A stretch of DNA of 33,694 nucleotides from Streptomyces silaceus (GTDB lineage: Bacteria; Actinomycetota; Actinomycetes; Streptomycetales; Streptomycetaceae), in contig NZ_LIRJ01000462.1 of NCBI RefSeq assembly GCF_001419745.1, forward strand, positions 1 to 33,694. Direction: 5' to 3'. Below are positions 22,938-30,989 of this stretch, one piece after another. Each line of letters opens with the position of its first letter. The first letter of the stretch is position 1. Position numbers and translations under genes: made by a program. The notes beneath the pieces were generated by a model that saw only the letters and a program-made list of their open reading frames with translations, did not search any database and was not told the DNA's origin.

Positions 22938-23492
22938 ATGGCAGGGAAGAAGGCGGCGCACCAGCCGGACGCGGTCGCGTCGATCATCGACGACTGGGCG
23001 CGCGAGCGGCCCGACCTCGACACCTCGCCCCTGGAGGTCCTCGCCCGGCTGCACCGCACCTTCATCCGCTACAACACCCGCCTCACCGGCGCGATCGAGC
23101 GGCACGGCCTCGCGGTCGCCGGGTTCGACGTGCTCACCGCGCTGCGCAGGGCCGGTGCCCCCTACCGCCTCACGGCGGGACAGCTGGCCGACTCCGGTCT
23201 GGTCTCCTCGGCCGGGGTCACCCTGCGCATCGACCGCCTGGAGAAGGACGGCCTGATCGTGCGCGAGCGCGACGCCGAGGACCGCCGCGTCGTCTACTCA
23301 CGGCTCACGGACGCCGGACTCGCCAAGATCGACGAGGTCTTCGCCGAGCACCTCGACAACGAACGCCGGATGCTCGGCGGACTCTCGCCCGCCGAGCGCC
23401 GGCAGCTGGCCCGTCTGATGTCCAAGCTGGAGCGGTCCATCACCGACTCCGACCAGGAGGAGACGGGCGGGTCTCACGCGGGCGAGGCCTGA
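22938..23492 (+). CDS. MarR-family transcriptional regulator
   Basis: 184 residues. The MarR fold is seen as dimerisation helices (LEVLARLHRTFIRYNTRLTGAIERHGLAVAGFDVLTALRRAG), a winged helix (LTAGQLADSGLVSSAGVTLRIDRLEKDGLIVRERDAEDRRVVYSRLTDAG, with the wing motif DRR) and C-terminal helices. Such proteins are usually repressors released by phenolic or carboxylic ligands. The gene has its own promoter with an operator-like motif that also occurs at the far end of the 11-gene minus-strand operon, and a perfect palindrome lies just before the SD. Its 3' end overlaps the convergent Rieske oxygenase gene by 19 bases. Likely the local repressor of the aromatic operon. Confidence 0.93.
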   Translation: MAGKKAAHQPDAVASIIDDWARERPDLDTSPLEVLARLHRTFIRYNTRLTGAIERHGLAVAGFDVLTALRRAGAPYRLTAGQLADSGLVSSAGVTLRIDRLEKDGLIVRERDAEDRRVVYSRLTDAGLAKIDEVFAEHLDNERRMLGGLSPAERRQLARLMSKLERSITDSDQEETGGSHAGEA

Positions 23493-24487
23493 GCCTCGGC
23501 CTGCGCGCGGTACATGCGGCGCAGCCGCACCACGCCCAGGTCGTGCTGGTAGAGGTTCTCCCGCTGGTCGGCGTCGGCCGGCATGGCCTCCAGGATCTCC
23601 CGGTCCTGTTCGAGGACCTGCCAGTGGCGCTCCTCGATGAGCGTCTTGTAGAGGAAGCGCCAGGTGTCGCGCTGCCAGCCCCGCACGCGCCGGTAGCGCC
23701 AGAAGAAGACGCCGGTGCGCACCTCGTCGACCGGGCAGACCATGCCGACGATCCCGAACGGGCCGCCGGGGCCCGCCGACGGCGGATAGGGGATGGTGAG
23801 GTCGACCCAGTCGACCCCGGTGCGGCACAGCTCCACCCAGTCGAAGTTGACGCCCCGCTGGTCGGTCTTCTCGAAGAAGTAGCCGCGCTCCGTCTCGCGG
23901 ATGCGGAACTTCGCGGTGGTGTCGCCGTCGTACATCGTGTGCGACTCGTGGTGCAGGAACGCGCCGTGCATCGGGTCGAGCAGGTTCTCCACCGCGAACC
24001 GCCACGGTCCGTTCCACTCCGCGTAGCACAGGATCGCGTCGACGTCGGGGTCGGTGAGCGGCTCGGGCAGCGTCAGTTCGGCCGGTTCGGGGTGGCGCTC
24101 GTCGCCGAAGTACGCGAGGACCGCGCCGCCGACCTCGCGCACGGGCAGCGACGCGACGAGCTTCTTGCCCTCCAGGTTGCAGCCCGGCAGGCCCGGCACG
24201 GACGAGACGGTGCCGTCGGTCTCCACCTCCACGCCGTGGTACCAGCACGCCACCCGGTCGCCCAGGTGCTTGCCCAGCGAGAGGGGCGCGCCGCGGTGCG
24301 GGCAGCGGTCGGCGAGCATCGCCAGGGTGCCGTCGGAGCGGCGGAACAGCAGCCACTGCTCGCCGAGCGCGGTCACCCTGCGCATCGCGCCGGGCGCGAC
24401 GAAGGAGGAGGGGACGACCGGATGCCACTGGTTGCGCAGGCCGGTGGCGTAGATGTGGTCGGCGGAGTCGTGCACGGACAGCGTCAT
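23474..24487 (-). CDS. Rieske [2Fe-2S] aromatic oxygenase, alpha subunit
   Basis: 337 residues. The N-terminal Rieske domain has C62-P-H64 (DRCPHRGAPLS) and C81-W-Y-H84 (ACWYHGVEV). The catalytic domain has the mononuclear-iron motif NLLDPMHGAFLHH (H174 and H179, with D171 linking the centres). Such enzymes use O2 and electrons from a reductase for ring dihydroxylation or O/N-dealkylation. At 337 residues it is of the VanA / phthalate-dioxygenase (alpha-only) type rather than the longer alpha-beta naphthalene type, and no beta-subunit gene is present. It is the last gene of the operon, one base after the 74-residue protein; the VanB/PDR-type reductase two genes upstream is its likely electron donor. 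Substrate unknown. Confidence 0.94.
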   Translation of the reverse strand: MTLSVHDSADHIYATGLRNQWHPVVPSSFVAPGAMRRVTALGEQWLLFRRSDGTLAMLADRCPHRGAPLSLGKHLGDRVACWYHGVEVETDGTVSSVPGLPGCNLEGKKLVASLPVREVGGAVLAYFGDERHPEPAELTLPEPLTDPDVDAILCYAEWNGPWRFAVENLLDPMHGAFLHHESHTMYDGDTTAKFRIRETERGYFFEKTDQRGVNFDWVELCRTGVDWVDLTIPYPPSAGPGGPFGIVGMVCPVDEVRTGVFFWRYRRVRGWQRDTWRFLYKTLIEERHWQVLEQDREILEAMPADADQRENLYQHDLGVVRLRRMYRAQAEAQASPA

Positions 24488-24488
24488 C

Positions 24489-24713
24489 TCAGGCTCCCAG
24501 TCGGTTCATCTCGGCGCGGAAGGACTCCTCGGTCCAGGGGGCGCCGTCGGGCGCGTGGACCTGACGGGCATTCAGCCCGCGGACGACGTGGTCGAGTTCA
24601 TGGCCTTCCTTGGTGAAGATCTCTTCGAGGGTGGCGGCCAGCTTGTACTCGTACGGGCTCGGCTCGCGCGTACGGGACTGGTGGACGTCCAGGTAGGGCC
24701 AGGTCGTGGTCAT
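24489..24713 (-). CDS. Small protein between oxygenase and reductase (74 aa)
   Basis: MTTTWPYLDVHQSRTREPSP, then YEYKLAATLEEIFTKEGHELDHVVRGLN and a C-terminal helix EESFRAEMNRLGA. There is no cysteine cluster, so it is not a ferredoxin. It has no signal or membrane segment. I recall similar small proteins beside Rieske oxygenases being labelled 'recombinase-like helix-turn-helix', but nothing here shows DNA binding. ATG at 24713 has GGAGG at good spacing, so the longer frame from 24734 is not used. Its fixed place between the two oxygenase components suggests an accessory subunit; that is inference. Confidence 0.8.
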   Translation of the reverse strand: MTTTWPYLDVHQSRTREPSPYEYKLAATLEEIFTKEGHELDHVVRGLNARQVHAPDGAPWTEESFRAEMNRLGA

Positions 24714-24730
24714 GGATGCCTCCGAGGGGG

Positions 24731-25681
24731 TCACAGGTCGAGGACGAGGCGGCCCGCCGCGCGGCGCGAGACGCAGATCATCATCGAGGCGTTCGCGGCG
24801 TGCTCCGCCTCGCTGAGCAGGAAGTCACGGTGGTCGGGCGTGCCGTCGAGCACACGGGTCTCGCAGGACCCGCAGATGCCGTCCCGGCAGGAGCTGTTCA
24901 CGTCGAGCCCGGCGGCCTCGGCGGCTTCGAGGACGGAGGTGTCCGCGCCGACGGACAGCGTCACGCCCGAGCGCCGGCACTCCACCTCGAAGGCCGCGTC
25001 GTCGCCGGCGCGCGGGGCGGCCGGCGCCGCGAAGCGCTCCACGCGCAGCCGCTCGGCCGGGCAGCGCTCCTCGACGGCGGCGAGCAGCGGCTCGGGTCCG
25101 CAGCAGTACACGAGCGTGCCCTCCGGCGGCCCCGCGGCGCCGCCGAGCGCCTCGGCGAGGTCGATGTGCCCCCGCTCGTCCCGCGGCACCAGCGTCACCT
25201 CCCCGCCGAGCGCCGCGAGTTCGTCGGTGAACGCCATCGAGTCGCGGGTCCGCCCGCCGTACACGAGTCGCCAGGGCACCGCGCGCCGTGCCGCCTCGCG
25301 GGCCATCGCCAGGATCGGGGTGATCCCGATGCCGCCCGCGACGAAGACGTAGCCGGGCGCGTCCTCCAGCGCGAAGTGGTTGCGCGGCCCGGCCACCGTG
25401 ACCGTCTGGCCGGGGCGCAGCCGTGTGTGGACGTATCGCGAACCCCCGCGCGAGGACGGTTCGTTCAGGATGCCGACGCGGTACGCCGCCGTGGACCGGG
25501 GATCCCCGCACAGGCTGTACTGCCGCACCTGCCCGCCCACATGGACGTCGAGATGCGCGCCGGGCTCCCAGGCGGGCAGCGGCTTGCCGTCGGGGTGGAC
25601 CAGCTCGACGGAGAGCACGCCCTCGGCCTCCCACGTCATCCGGCGCACCCGCAGGTCCAGGGTCGTCTCTGGTGAGGTCAT
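24731..25681 (-). CDS. PDR/VanB-family oxidoreductase (oxygenase reductase)
   Basis: 316 residues, class IA reductase layout. A flavin-binding beta-barrel carries RQYSL (53-57), followed by an NAD(P)-binding fold with GGIGITP (116-122) and CGPEP (194-198). A C-terminal plant-type [2Fe-2S] ferredoxin domain has C265, C270, C273 (SSCRDGICGSC) and C303. In this family NAD(P)H electrons pass through FMN and the iron-sulfur cluster to a Rieske oxygenase. It lies in the same operon as the Rieske gene, separated only by the 74-residue ORF, so pairing is strongly supported by context. Confidence 0.95.
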   Translation of the reverse strand: MTSPETTLDLRVRRMTWEAEGVLSVELVHPDGKPLPAWEPGAHLDVHVGGQVRQYSLCGDPRSTAAYRVGILNEPSSRGGSRYVHTRLRPGQTVTVAGPRNHFALEDAPGYVFVAGGIGITPILAMAREAARRAVPWRLVYGGRTRDSMAFTDELAALGGEVTLVPRDERGHIDLAEALGGAAGPPEGTLVYCCGPEPLLAAVEERCPAERLRVERFAAPAAPRAGDDAAFEVECRRSGVTLSVGADTSVLEAAEAAGLDVNSSCRDGICGSCETRVLDGTPDHRDFLLSEAEHAANASMMICVSRRAAGRLVLDL

Positions 25682-25694
25682 GGCTGCGGCCTCC

Positions 25695-27323
25695 CTACGC
25701 GGGGATCTTCACGGGCGGGGTGAACGGGCTCTTCATCGGGCCGAGCGCGGCGAGGTCCACCTCGACGAGCACCGGCCCCTGCGACGCCACGGCCTCGGCC
25801 AGGACGGGCCCGGCGTGCTCGGCCGCACCGATCCGCCGATACGGCACGTCGCAGGCGCGGGCCAGGAGCGCGAAGTCGGGCGTGGCGAGGTCGACACCGG
25901 AGCGGCGCCCGCCGTAGCGGTCCTGCATGTTGCGCAGCACGCCGTAGCCGCCGTCGTTGAAGACGACCAGCGTCAGGCGCGGCCGCTCCTGGGCGAGGGT
26001 GAGCAGCTCGCCGAGGTGCACCGCGAGCCCGCCGTCGCCCGCGAGGACCACGGTGGGCGCGCCGGGCCGGGCGAGCGCCGCGCCGATGCCCATGCCGAGG
26101 CCCTGCCCGATGCCGCCGCCGCGCGGGAAGACGTTGTCGCGCGGGTCGTACATCTCCAGGAGCCGGTTGCCCCAGCTGCTGGAGGCGATGGTCACGTCAC
26201 GGGCGACGACCGCCTCGCGGGGCAGCGCGGCCCGCAGCGCGTCGCAGATCGCCGCCTGGGGTCCGATGGCCTCGCGCAGGTCCGCCCGCACCTCCTCGCG
26301 CACGGCGGTGATCCGCCGGCCCCAGCCCGGCTCCGCGGTGGTGCGGCGGGCGTACGGCAGGAGCGCGCCGAGCACGTCGGCCGCGTCGCCGCACAGGCCG
26401 TGCGCGGCCGGGTACACCCGCCCCAACGAGGCGGGGTCGACGTCGATCTGGACGTGCGCGGCGGGCAGTTCCAGGGCGTAGTCGGCGGTCTCGTTGGACC
26501 GGAAGTGCGTGCCGACGCTCACCAGGACGTCGGCGTCGGCGAGCAGCGCGCGGCCCGCCGGGGCGGTCGCGAAGTTCCCGACGACCCGAGGATCGTCCTC
26601 GGGCACCACCCCGCGCCCCGAGTTGGACGTGAGCAGCCCCGCCCCGGTGGCGGTGAGCAGCGCGTCGAGCGCGGAGCCCGCGCGCGCCGCGCCGCCGCCC
26701 GCCCAGACCAGGGGCCGCCGCGCCGAGGCCAACAGCTCGCCCGCGGCGGCCAGTTCGGGCCCTTGCGGAGCCGTGAAGAGCGGCTCCGGGAGGTCGAGGA
26801 CGGCGTCGGTCTGCGCCGCGTACTGCAGGTCGACGGGCCACTCCACGCTCGCCGGGCCGCCCGGCGCGGCGAGCGCGGCGCGGGCCGCCTCGCGCAGCAC
26901 CCGGCCCGCGTCGGCGGCCGACGGCACGGTCGCCGCGTACGCGGAGACGGCCCTCAGCATGCCCAGCTGGTCCTTGGTCTCGTGGATGAAGCCGCGCCCG
27001 CTGCCCAGGTAGCGGCTCTCCACCTGGCCGGTGACGTGCAGCACGGACGTGCCCGCGCTGAGCGCCTCGATCAGCGACCCCGCGGCGTTGCCCGCGCCGG
27101 TGCCGGTCGAGGTGAGGGCGCAGCCCAGCGAGCCGCGTGCCCGGCCGTGCGCGTCGGCGGCGTTCACGGCGGTCGCCTCGTGCCGCACGGGCACGAAGCG
27201 CAGCTCGCGGTCGACGGCCTCGACGAGCGGCAGATTGTGCACGCTGACGATCCCGAAGACCGTGTCGATGCCGAGTTCGCGCAGGACGGCGACGAGGAGA
27301 TCGCCTCCGTTGTCGTAACGCAT
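25695..27323 (-). CDS. Thiamine-diphosphate-dependent enzyme (acetolactate synthase / decarboxylase superfamily)
   Basis: 542 residues in the three-domain Pyr, central and PP arrangement. The catalytic Glu is E49 (VRHEATAVNAADAHGR). The central domain has PLVWAGGG. The PP domain has GDGGLAVHLGELLTLAQ with the metal-binding GDG at 429-431 and N456 (VVFNDGGYG). The superfamily includes acetolactate synthase, benzoylformate decarboxylase and related C-C lyases or ligases. No small regulatory subunit or acetolactate context is present, so a 2-oxoacid decarboxylase or carboligase acting on a ring-cleavage product is more likely; specificity is unknown. The N-terminus RYDNGGDL is unusually like that of the cupin encoded in the same operon. 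Confidence 0.9.
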   Translation of the reverse strand: MRYDNGGDLLVAVLRELGIDTVFGIVSVHNLPLVEAVDRELRFVPVRHEATAVNAADAHGRARGSLGCALTSTGTGAGNAAGSLIEALSAGTSVLHVTGQVESRYLGSGRGFIHETKDQLGMLRAVSAYAATVPSAADAGRVLREAARAALAAPGGPASVEWPVDLQYAAQTDAVLDLPEPLFTAPQGPELAAAGELLASARRPLVWAGGGAARAGSALDALLTATGAGLLTSNSGRGVVPEDDPRVVGNFATAPAGRALLADADVLVSVGTHFRSNETADYALELPAAHVQIDVDPASLGRVYPAAHGLCGDAADVLGALLPYARRTTAEPGWGRRITAVREEVRADLREAIGPQAAICDALRAALPREAVVARDVTIASSSWGNRLLEMYDPRDNVFPRGGGIGQGLGMGIGAALARPGAPTVVLAGDGGLAVHLGELLTLAQERPRLTLVVFNDGGYGVLRNMQDRYGGRRSGVDLATPDFALLARACDVPYRRIGAAEHAGPVLAEAVASQGPVLVEVDLAALGPMKSPFTPPVKIPA

Positions 27324-27333
27324 GAGGGGCTCC

Positions 27334-28110
27334 TCAGAGGATGCCGCGGCCGACTCCGCCGCAGACGTCGATGCTGGTTCCTGTGATGTAGGAGGCGCGC
27401 GGCGAGAGCAGCGCGAGGATCGCGTACGCCACCTCCTCGGCCCGGCCGAGCCGCCCGAGAGCCACGCCCCGGTCGGCGGCGAGCTCCGCCTGCCAGTCCT
27501 CGTAGGACAGGCCGGAGTCCGCGGCGGCGTGCCGGCGCGTCCACTGGCCGGTGTCGATGAGGCCCAGGCACACGGAGTTGACGCGGACGCCGTCCGCGGC
27601 GAGTTCCTGGGCCAGGGACACGGAGAGGTTGAGGATGCCCGCGCGGGCGGCGCTGGTGGTGATGAGGCGGGGCTCGGGCTGCTTGGCGAGGACGGCGTTG
27701 ACGTTCACGACGGACGCCGCGCCGCTCGCGCGCAGATACGGGCGGGCGGCTTGCAGCGGGTGCAGGACCCCCGCGAACTTCAGCTCCAGCTCGTCGCGCC
27801 AGTCGGCCTCGACGGTCTCGGCCAGGCGCTTCATGCGGGACTGCCCGGCGTTGTTGACGAGTCCGTCGAGCCGCCCGCCGAACGCGTCGGCGGCGCGGTC
27901 CACGAAGGCGCGCACGGCGTCGGCGTCGCGCACGTCGCACACGGCCGTGAACAGGCGCTCGTGGTCGCCGATCCGCCGGAGGCGTTCGGCGTCGCGCCCG
28001 CAGGCGGCGACGTTCGCGCCCTCGTCGAGCAGGGCGCGGACCGTGGCCAGGCCGACGCCCGAGCTGCCGCCGGTGACCAGGACGGTCCGGTCGGCGAGGC
28101 CCAGATCCAT
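27334..28110 (-). CDS. Atypical short-chain dehydrogenase-like protein lacking the YxxxK motif
   Basis: 258 residues with the Rossmann features of SDRs: TGGSSGVG (13-20), CDVRDAD and NNAG (86-89). The catalytic positions are altered. The usual Ser region reads VNVNAV (135-140) and the usual YxxxK reads T152-S-A-A-R156. Downstream GVRVNSVCLGLIDTGQW and SYITGTSIDVCGG are normal. From memory this matches a BKR-like SDR subgroup with a non-standard catalytic tetrad. It may bind NAD(P) without standard reductase activity or use other residues. It sits between the TPP enzyme and a normal SDR. Confidence 0.92.
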   Translation of the reverse strand: MDLGLADRTVLVTGGSSGVGLATVRALLDEGANVAACGRDAERLRRIGDHERLFTAVCDVRDADAVRAFVDRAADAFGGRLDGLVNNAGQSRMKRLAETVEADWRDELELKFAGVLHPLQAARPYLRASGAASVVNVNAVLAKQPEPRLITTSAARAGILNLSVSLAQELAADGVRVNSVCLGLIDTGQWTRRHAAADSGLSYEDWQAELAADRGVALGRLGRAEEVAYAILALLSPRASYITGTSIDVCGGVGRGIL

Positions 28111-28129
28111 GACTGATGGCTCCTGTGGG

Positions 28130-28870
28130 TCAGTGGGTGGTGAAGCCGCCGTTGACGGCGATCACCTGTCCGGTGAGGTAGCGGGACTCCTCGGAGAGGA
28201 GGAAGGCGGCGAGGCCGACCACGTCGTCGGGCCGCTGCGGGCGCGGGATGGCCCGGTTCGCGCGGTACAGGTCGTGCCGCTCGGCGGGCACCGACTCGGT
28301 GGCCTCGCACTCGGTGAGCCCCGGCGCGAGCGCGTTGACGGTGATGCCGCGCTCGCCGAGCTCCCGTGCCATCGCCCGGGTCAGGGCGATGACGGCGCCC
28401 TTGGAGGCGATGTAGTGGGCGAGGCGCGGTGAGCCGTACAGGGCCGCGTCGGAGACGATGTTGACGATGCGGCCCACGGGGCCGAACAGCGGGTGCAGCG
28501 CCTTCGCCACCAGCCAGGGCCCGCGCGCGTTGACCGTCATCAGCCGGTCCCACGCCGCGACGTCGATGTCCTGGAACTCCTTGCCGCCCACGCCGTTGGC
28601 GAGCGCCGCGTTGTTGACCAGGCCGTACAGCGGGCTCATGTCCCCGAGGAAGGAGGCCAGTTCGTCGACCGAGGCGGGGTCGGCGACGTCGCAGCGCACG
28701 AAGCGGGCGTCGAGCCCCTCCGCCCGCAGCTCCCGCGCCGCCCCCTCGCCGCGCCCGGCGTCCAGCTCGGCGACGACGACCCGGAAGCCGTCGGCGCCCG
28801 CCCGGCGGGCCATGGCCAGTCCGAGGCCGCGGCCCGCCCCGGTGACCACGACGGTCCGTGGATCAGTCAC
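28130..28870 (-). CDS. Short-chain dehydrogenase/reductase, classical
   Basis: 246 residues with all classical SDR motifs: TGAGRGLG (10-17), CDVADP, NNA (86-88), N114, S140 (NIVSDAA) and the active-site Y153-x-x-x-K157 (YIASK). The C-terminal YLTGQVIAVNGG closes the fold. It is an NAD(P)-dependent dehydrogenase; in an aromatic operon it could oxidise a cis-diol or alcohol intermediate or reduce a ketone. GTG at 28870 overlaps the cupin stop by 8 bases (GTGACTGA) with a weak SD, so translation is probably coupled to the cupin gene. Confidence 0.93.
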   Translation of the reverse strand: MTDPRTVVVTGAGRGLGLAMARRAGADGFRVVVAELDAGRGEGAARELRAEGLDARFVRCDVADPASVDELASFLGDMSPLYGLVNNAALANGVGGKEFQDIDVAAWDRLMTVNARGPWLVAKALHPLFGPVGRIVNIVSDAALYGSPRLAHYIASKGAVIALTRAMARELGERGITVNALAPGLTECEATESVPAERHDLYRANRAIPRPQRPDDVVGLAAFLLSEESRYLTGQVIAVNGGFTTH

Positions 28871-29384
28871 GGGTGACGCCGTGCATCGGGGAGTACTCGG
28901 GGTACGACGGCACCTGCGGCTTTCGCGTGCCGATGACGACGCAGAACAGCGCGTCGGTGTCGCCCTCGTTCTTCAGGGAGCGGGTCACCCCGGCCGGCAC
29001 GACGATCATGTCGCGGTAGCCGAGCGTGCGGTACTCGACCTCGTCGGGGCCGCGGTGCACGCCGACGCGGACCTCGCCCTCCAGGACGAAGAAGGCCTCC
29101 TCGACGTCGTGGTGGGTGTGGGCGGGGCCCTCGGCGCCGGGCGGCAGGAGCATGTTGGAGAAGGTGAAGCCGCCCGAGGGCAAGATCCGGCTGTCGCTCT
29201 CGTGGTTGCCGGTGGCGCCGGAGCCCACGTAGCGGATCTGGCCGCGGCGGTACTGCGGCCCGGCCTTCTCCTGGAAGGAGAGCGTGTCGAAGTCGGCGAC
29301 GCGGGAGGCCTTGGTGGCGATGAGGGAGTCGGTGTACGCGGCGAGGTCGCCGCCGTTGTCGTACTGGGTGGTGGTCAGCGGCAT
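28863..29384 (-). CDS. Cupin-domain protein
   Basis: 173 residues with one cupin barrel in the second half. Motif 1 is HTHHDVEEAFFVLEGEVRVGV (two His and a Glu as likely metal ligands); motif 2 is YRDMIVVPAGVTRSLKNEG, where the usual His is replaced. The first 60 residues (SLIATKASRVADFDTLSFQEKAGPQYRRGQIRYVGSG) are of unknown role. Small cupins in aromatic operons act as dioxygenases, isomerases or accessory proteins; nothing here decides. Its start MPLTTTQYDNGGDL shares YDNGGDL with the TPP enzyme, with 19 of 21 bases identical. Confidence 0.9.
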   Translation of the reverse strand: MPLTTTQYDNGGDLAAYTDSLIATKASRVADFDTLSFQEKAGPQYRRGQIRYVGSGATGNHESDSRILPSGGFTFSNMLLPPGAEGPAHTHHDVEEAFFVLEGEVRVGVHRGPDEVEYRTLGYRDMIVVPAGVTRSLKNEGDTDALFCVVIGTRKPQVPSYPEYSPMHGVTRD

Positions 29385-29427
29385 GGTGTGAGCCCTTCGT
29401 GATGGGTGGTGCGCAGGTGGTGGTCCG

Positions 29428-30198
29428 TCAGGCGGTGACGATGTGCAGGTGGGACAGGACCCAGGCGTTGAACCGCTCGGGCTGCTCCTGATTGGCCAGG
29501 TGACCGGCGTCCTTGACGATCACGTAGGCGGTCTTGTGCAGGGCCCCGGCGACGGCCTGGGAGGCCTCGACGCCGGTGACCCGGTCCTGGTCGCCGCAGA
29601 CGACGAGGACGGGCGCGGTGATCGCGGGGAGCTCGCCGCGCAGATCGGCGGCGGCCATCGACTCGGCGGCGTACGCGTAGCCGGGCAGCCGCACCGCGGC
29701 GGCCATGGCGGCGACGGCCCGCTCGACGAGCGCGTCCGGCGCGTCCGGCGACAGGAGCCGGGGGCCGCGCCGCTCGGCGAAGGCCCGGGGCCCCAGCTCG
29801 GCCAGCTCGGCGGCCCGCCGCCGCATGCCCGCCGCCTTCTCGGGGTCGGTCCCCGAGCCCGCGCTGGAGTCGGCGACGATCAGCGAGTCCACGAGATCCG
29901 GGTGGCGCACGGCCAGCCGCAGGGCGATGACGCCGCCCCACGAGACGCCGAGCACGTGCGCCGAGGGACCGTACGACCGGATCAGGTCCGCGGCCGCGTC
30001 CGCGAACCCGTCGAGGTCCAACGGCCCTTCCGGATCGGGGGAGTTGCCGTATCCCGGCGCGTCCCAGGCGACGACCCGGGCGTGTGCGGCGAGCCCGGCG
30101 AGCTGCGGCGCGAACGCCGCCGACGAGGAGCCGATCCCGTGCAGGCACACCAGCAGGGGGCCGCTCGCACCGGCCTCCTCGACGTGCACGGCGGTCAC
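29428..30198 (-). CDS. Alpha/beta hydrolase (meta-cleavage-product hydrolase-like)
   Basis: 256 residues, GTG start overlapping the preceding gene's stop by four bases (GTGA). Motifs: oxyanion HGIG (20-23), nucleophile elbow GVSWGG (S86), acid in CGDQDRV (D205) and base in DAGHL (H233). A lid region (about 120-180) lies between. Hydrolases of this size next to an extradiol dioxygenase commonly cleave the C-C bond of 2-hydroxy-6-oxo-dienoate ring-fission products; esterase activity is the alternative. The large upstream reading frame (to 30891) is out-of-frame noise over the neighbouring gene. Confidence 0.92.
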   Translation of the reverse strand: MTAVHVEEAGASGPLLVCLHGIGSSSAAFAPQLAGLAAHARVVAWDAPGYGNSPDPEGPLDLDGFADAAADLIRSYGPSAHVLGVSWGGVIALRLAVRHPDLVDSLIVADSSAGSGTDPEKAAGMRRRAAELAELGPRAFAERRGPRLLSPDAPDALVERAVAAMAAAVRLPGYAYAAESMAAADLRGELPAITAPVLVVCGDQDRVTGVEASQAVAGALHKTAYVIVKDAGHLANQEQPERFNAWVLSHLHIVTA

Positions 30199-30989
30199 AG
30201 GATCTGTCCCGAGCGGCCGGCGAGCGCCGCCAGCGAACGGAGCACCGCGTACGGCACGACCTGGCTGGTCGCCGGGTTGCCCGGGTCGGGCCGGTGCGCG
30301 ACGTCGAAGCGGTACGCGCCGTGCTCGCCGGACGCCTCGACGACGTGCCGGGTGAGGGACGCCCCCGGATCGGCGACGACCCGGACCCGCACGGCGTCGA
30401 GGTCGCCGACGGCCAGGGCGACCGAGGCCGCGACGTTCGTCGACCTGGGGAACTTCGCCGGTACGTCGCGTGCGGTGCCGGACATGACCTCGACCGGCCC
30501 GGTCGCCGACCGCATGCGGGCCAGCAACTCTGCGTCCATCCACGGCTGTTCGAGCGTGGCGGGCAGCTTGGTGGTGGTCAGCCGCACGTCGTCCAGCGGG
30601 CCGAGCGCGCGCACTGCCTGGAGCAGGTCGAGTCCGCCGACCGCGCCGCCCGTGAAGTACACCCGGCCGGGCCCGGCGGCGAGCAGTCGCTTGGCCGGCT
30701 CGTCGTCGGTGAGGGCCCCGGTCGAGGCGACGAGCAGATCGGTCCCGGAGGCCAGGACGCGCTCGCCCCACTCCCGTACGACCCCCTGGCCCGCCGCCTC
30801 CACGATCAGGTCGCAGCGGTGCAGGGCCTCGTCGAAGGGGACCTGCGGCGCGGGGGCCGCCTCGCCGAGCGGGCGGTTGTCGACGACGCACACCAACTCG
30901 GCCCCGGGGACGGCCCCTTGGGCCAGGGCCGTGCCGACGACGCGGCCGATGGCGCCCCAGCCGACGAGTCCCACCGCGAGCGTGTTCAT
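30195..30989 (-). CDS. Aspartate-dehydrogenase-like protein (NadX/DUF108 family)
   Basis: 264 residues. The NAD(P)-binding Rossmann start MNTLAVGLVGWGAIGRVVG (GWGAIG at 10-15) is followed by LIVEAAGQGVVREW, a catalytic-domain segment GGAVGGLDLLQAVRALGPLDDVRLTTTK and FPRSTNVAASVALA near the C-terminus. These are hallmarks of L-aspartate dehydrogenase, which interconverts aspartate with iminoaspartate or oxaloacetate. In this catabolic operon it may act on a different amino or imino acid, or remove nitrogen from the substrate; that is inference. ATG overlaps the stop of the extradiol dioxygenase by four bases (ATGA). Confidence 0.9.
   Translation of the reverse strand: MNTLAVGLVGWGAIGRVVGTALAQGAVPGAELVCVVDNRPLGEAAPAPQVPFDEALHRCDLIVEAAGQGVVREWGERVLASGTDLLVASTGALTDDEPAKRLLAAGPGRVYFTGGAVGGLDLLQAVRALGPLDDVRLTTTKLPATLEQPWMDAELLARMRSATGPVEVMSGTARDVPAKFPRSTNVAASVALAVGDLDAVRVRVVADPGASLTRHVVEASGEHGAYRFDVAHRPDPGNPATSQVVPYAVLRSLAALAGRSGQIL

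Noticed and set aside
30199..30891. Upstream extension of the alpha/beta hydrolase frame
   Set aside because: It overlaps the aspartate-dehydrogenase-like gene completely and reads as Arg/Gly-rich noise; the GTG at 30198 in a GTGA overlap is the proper start.
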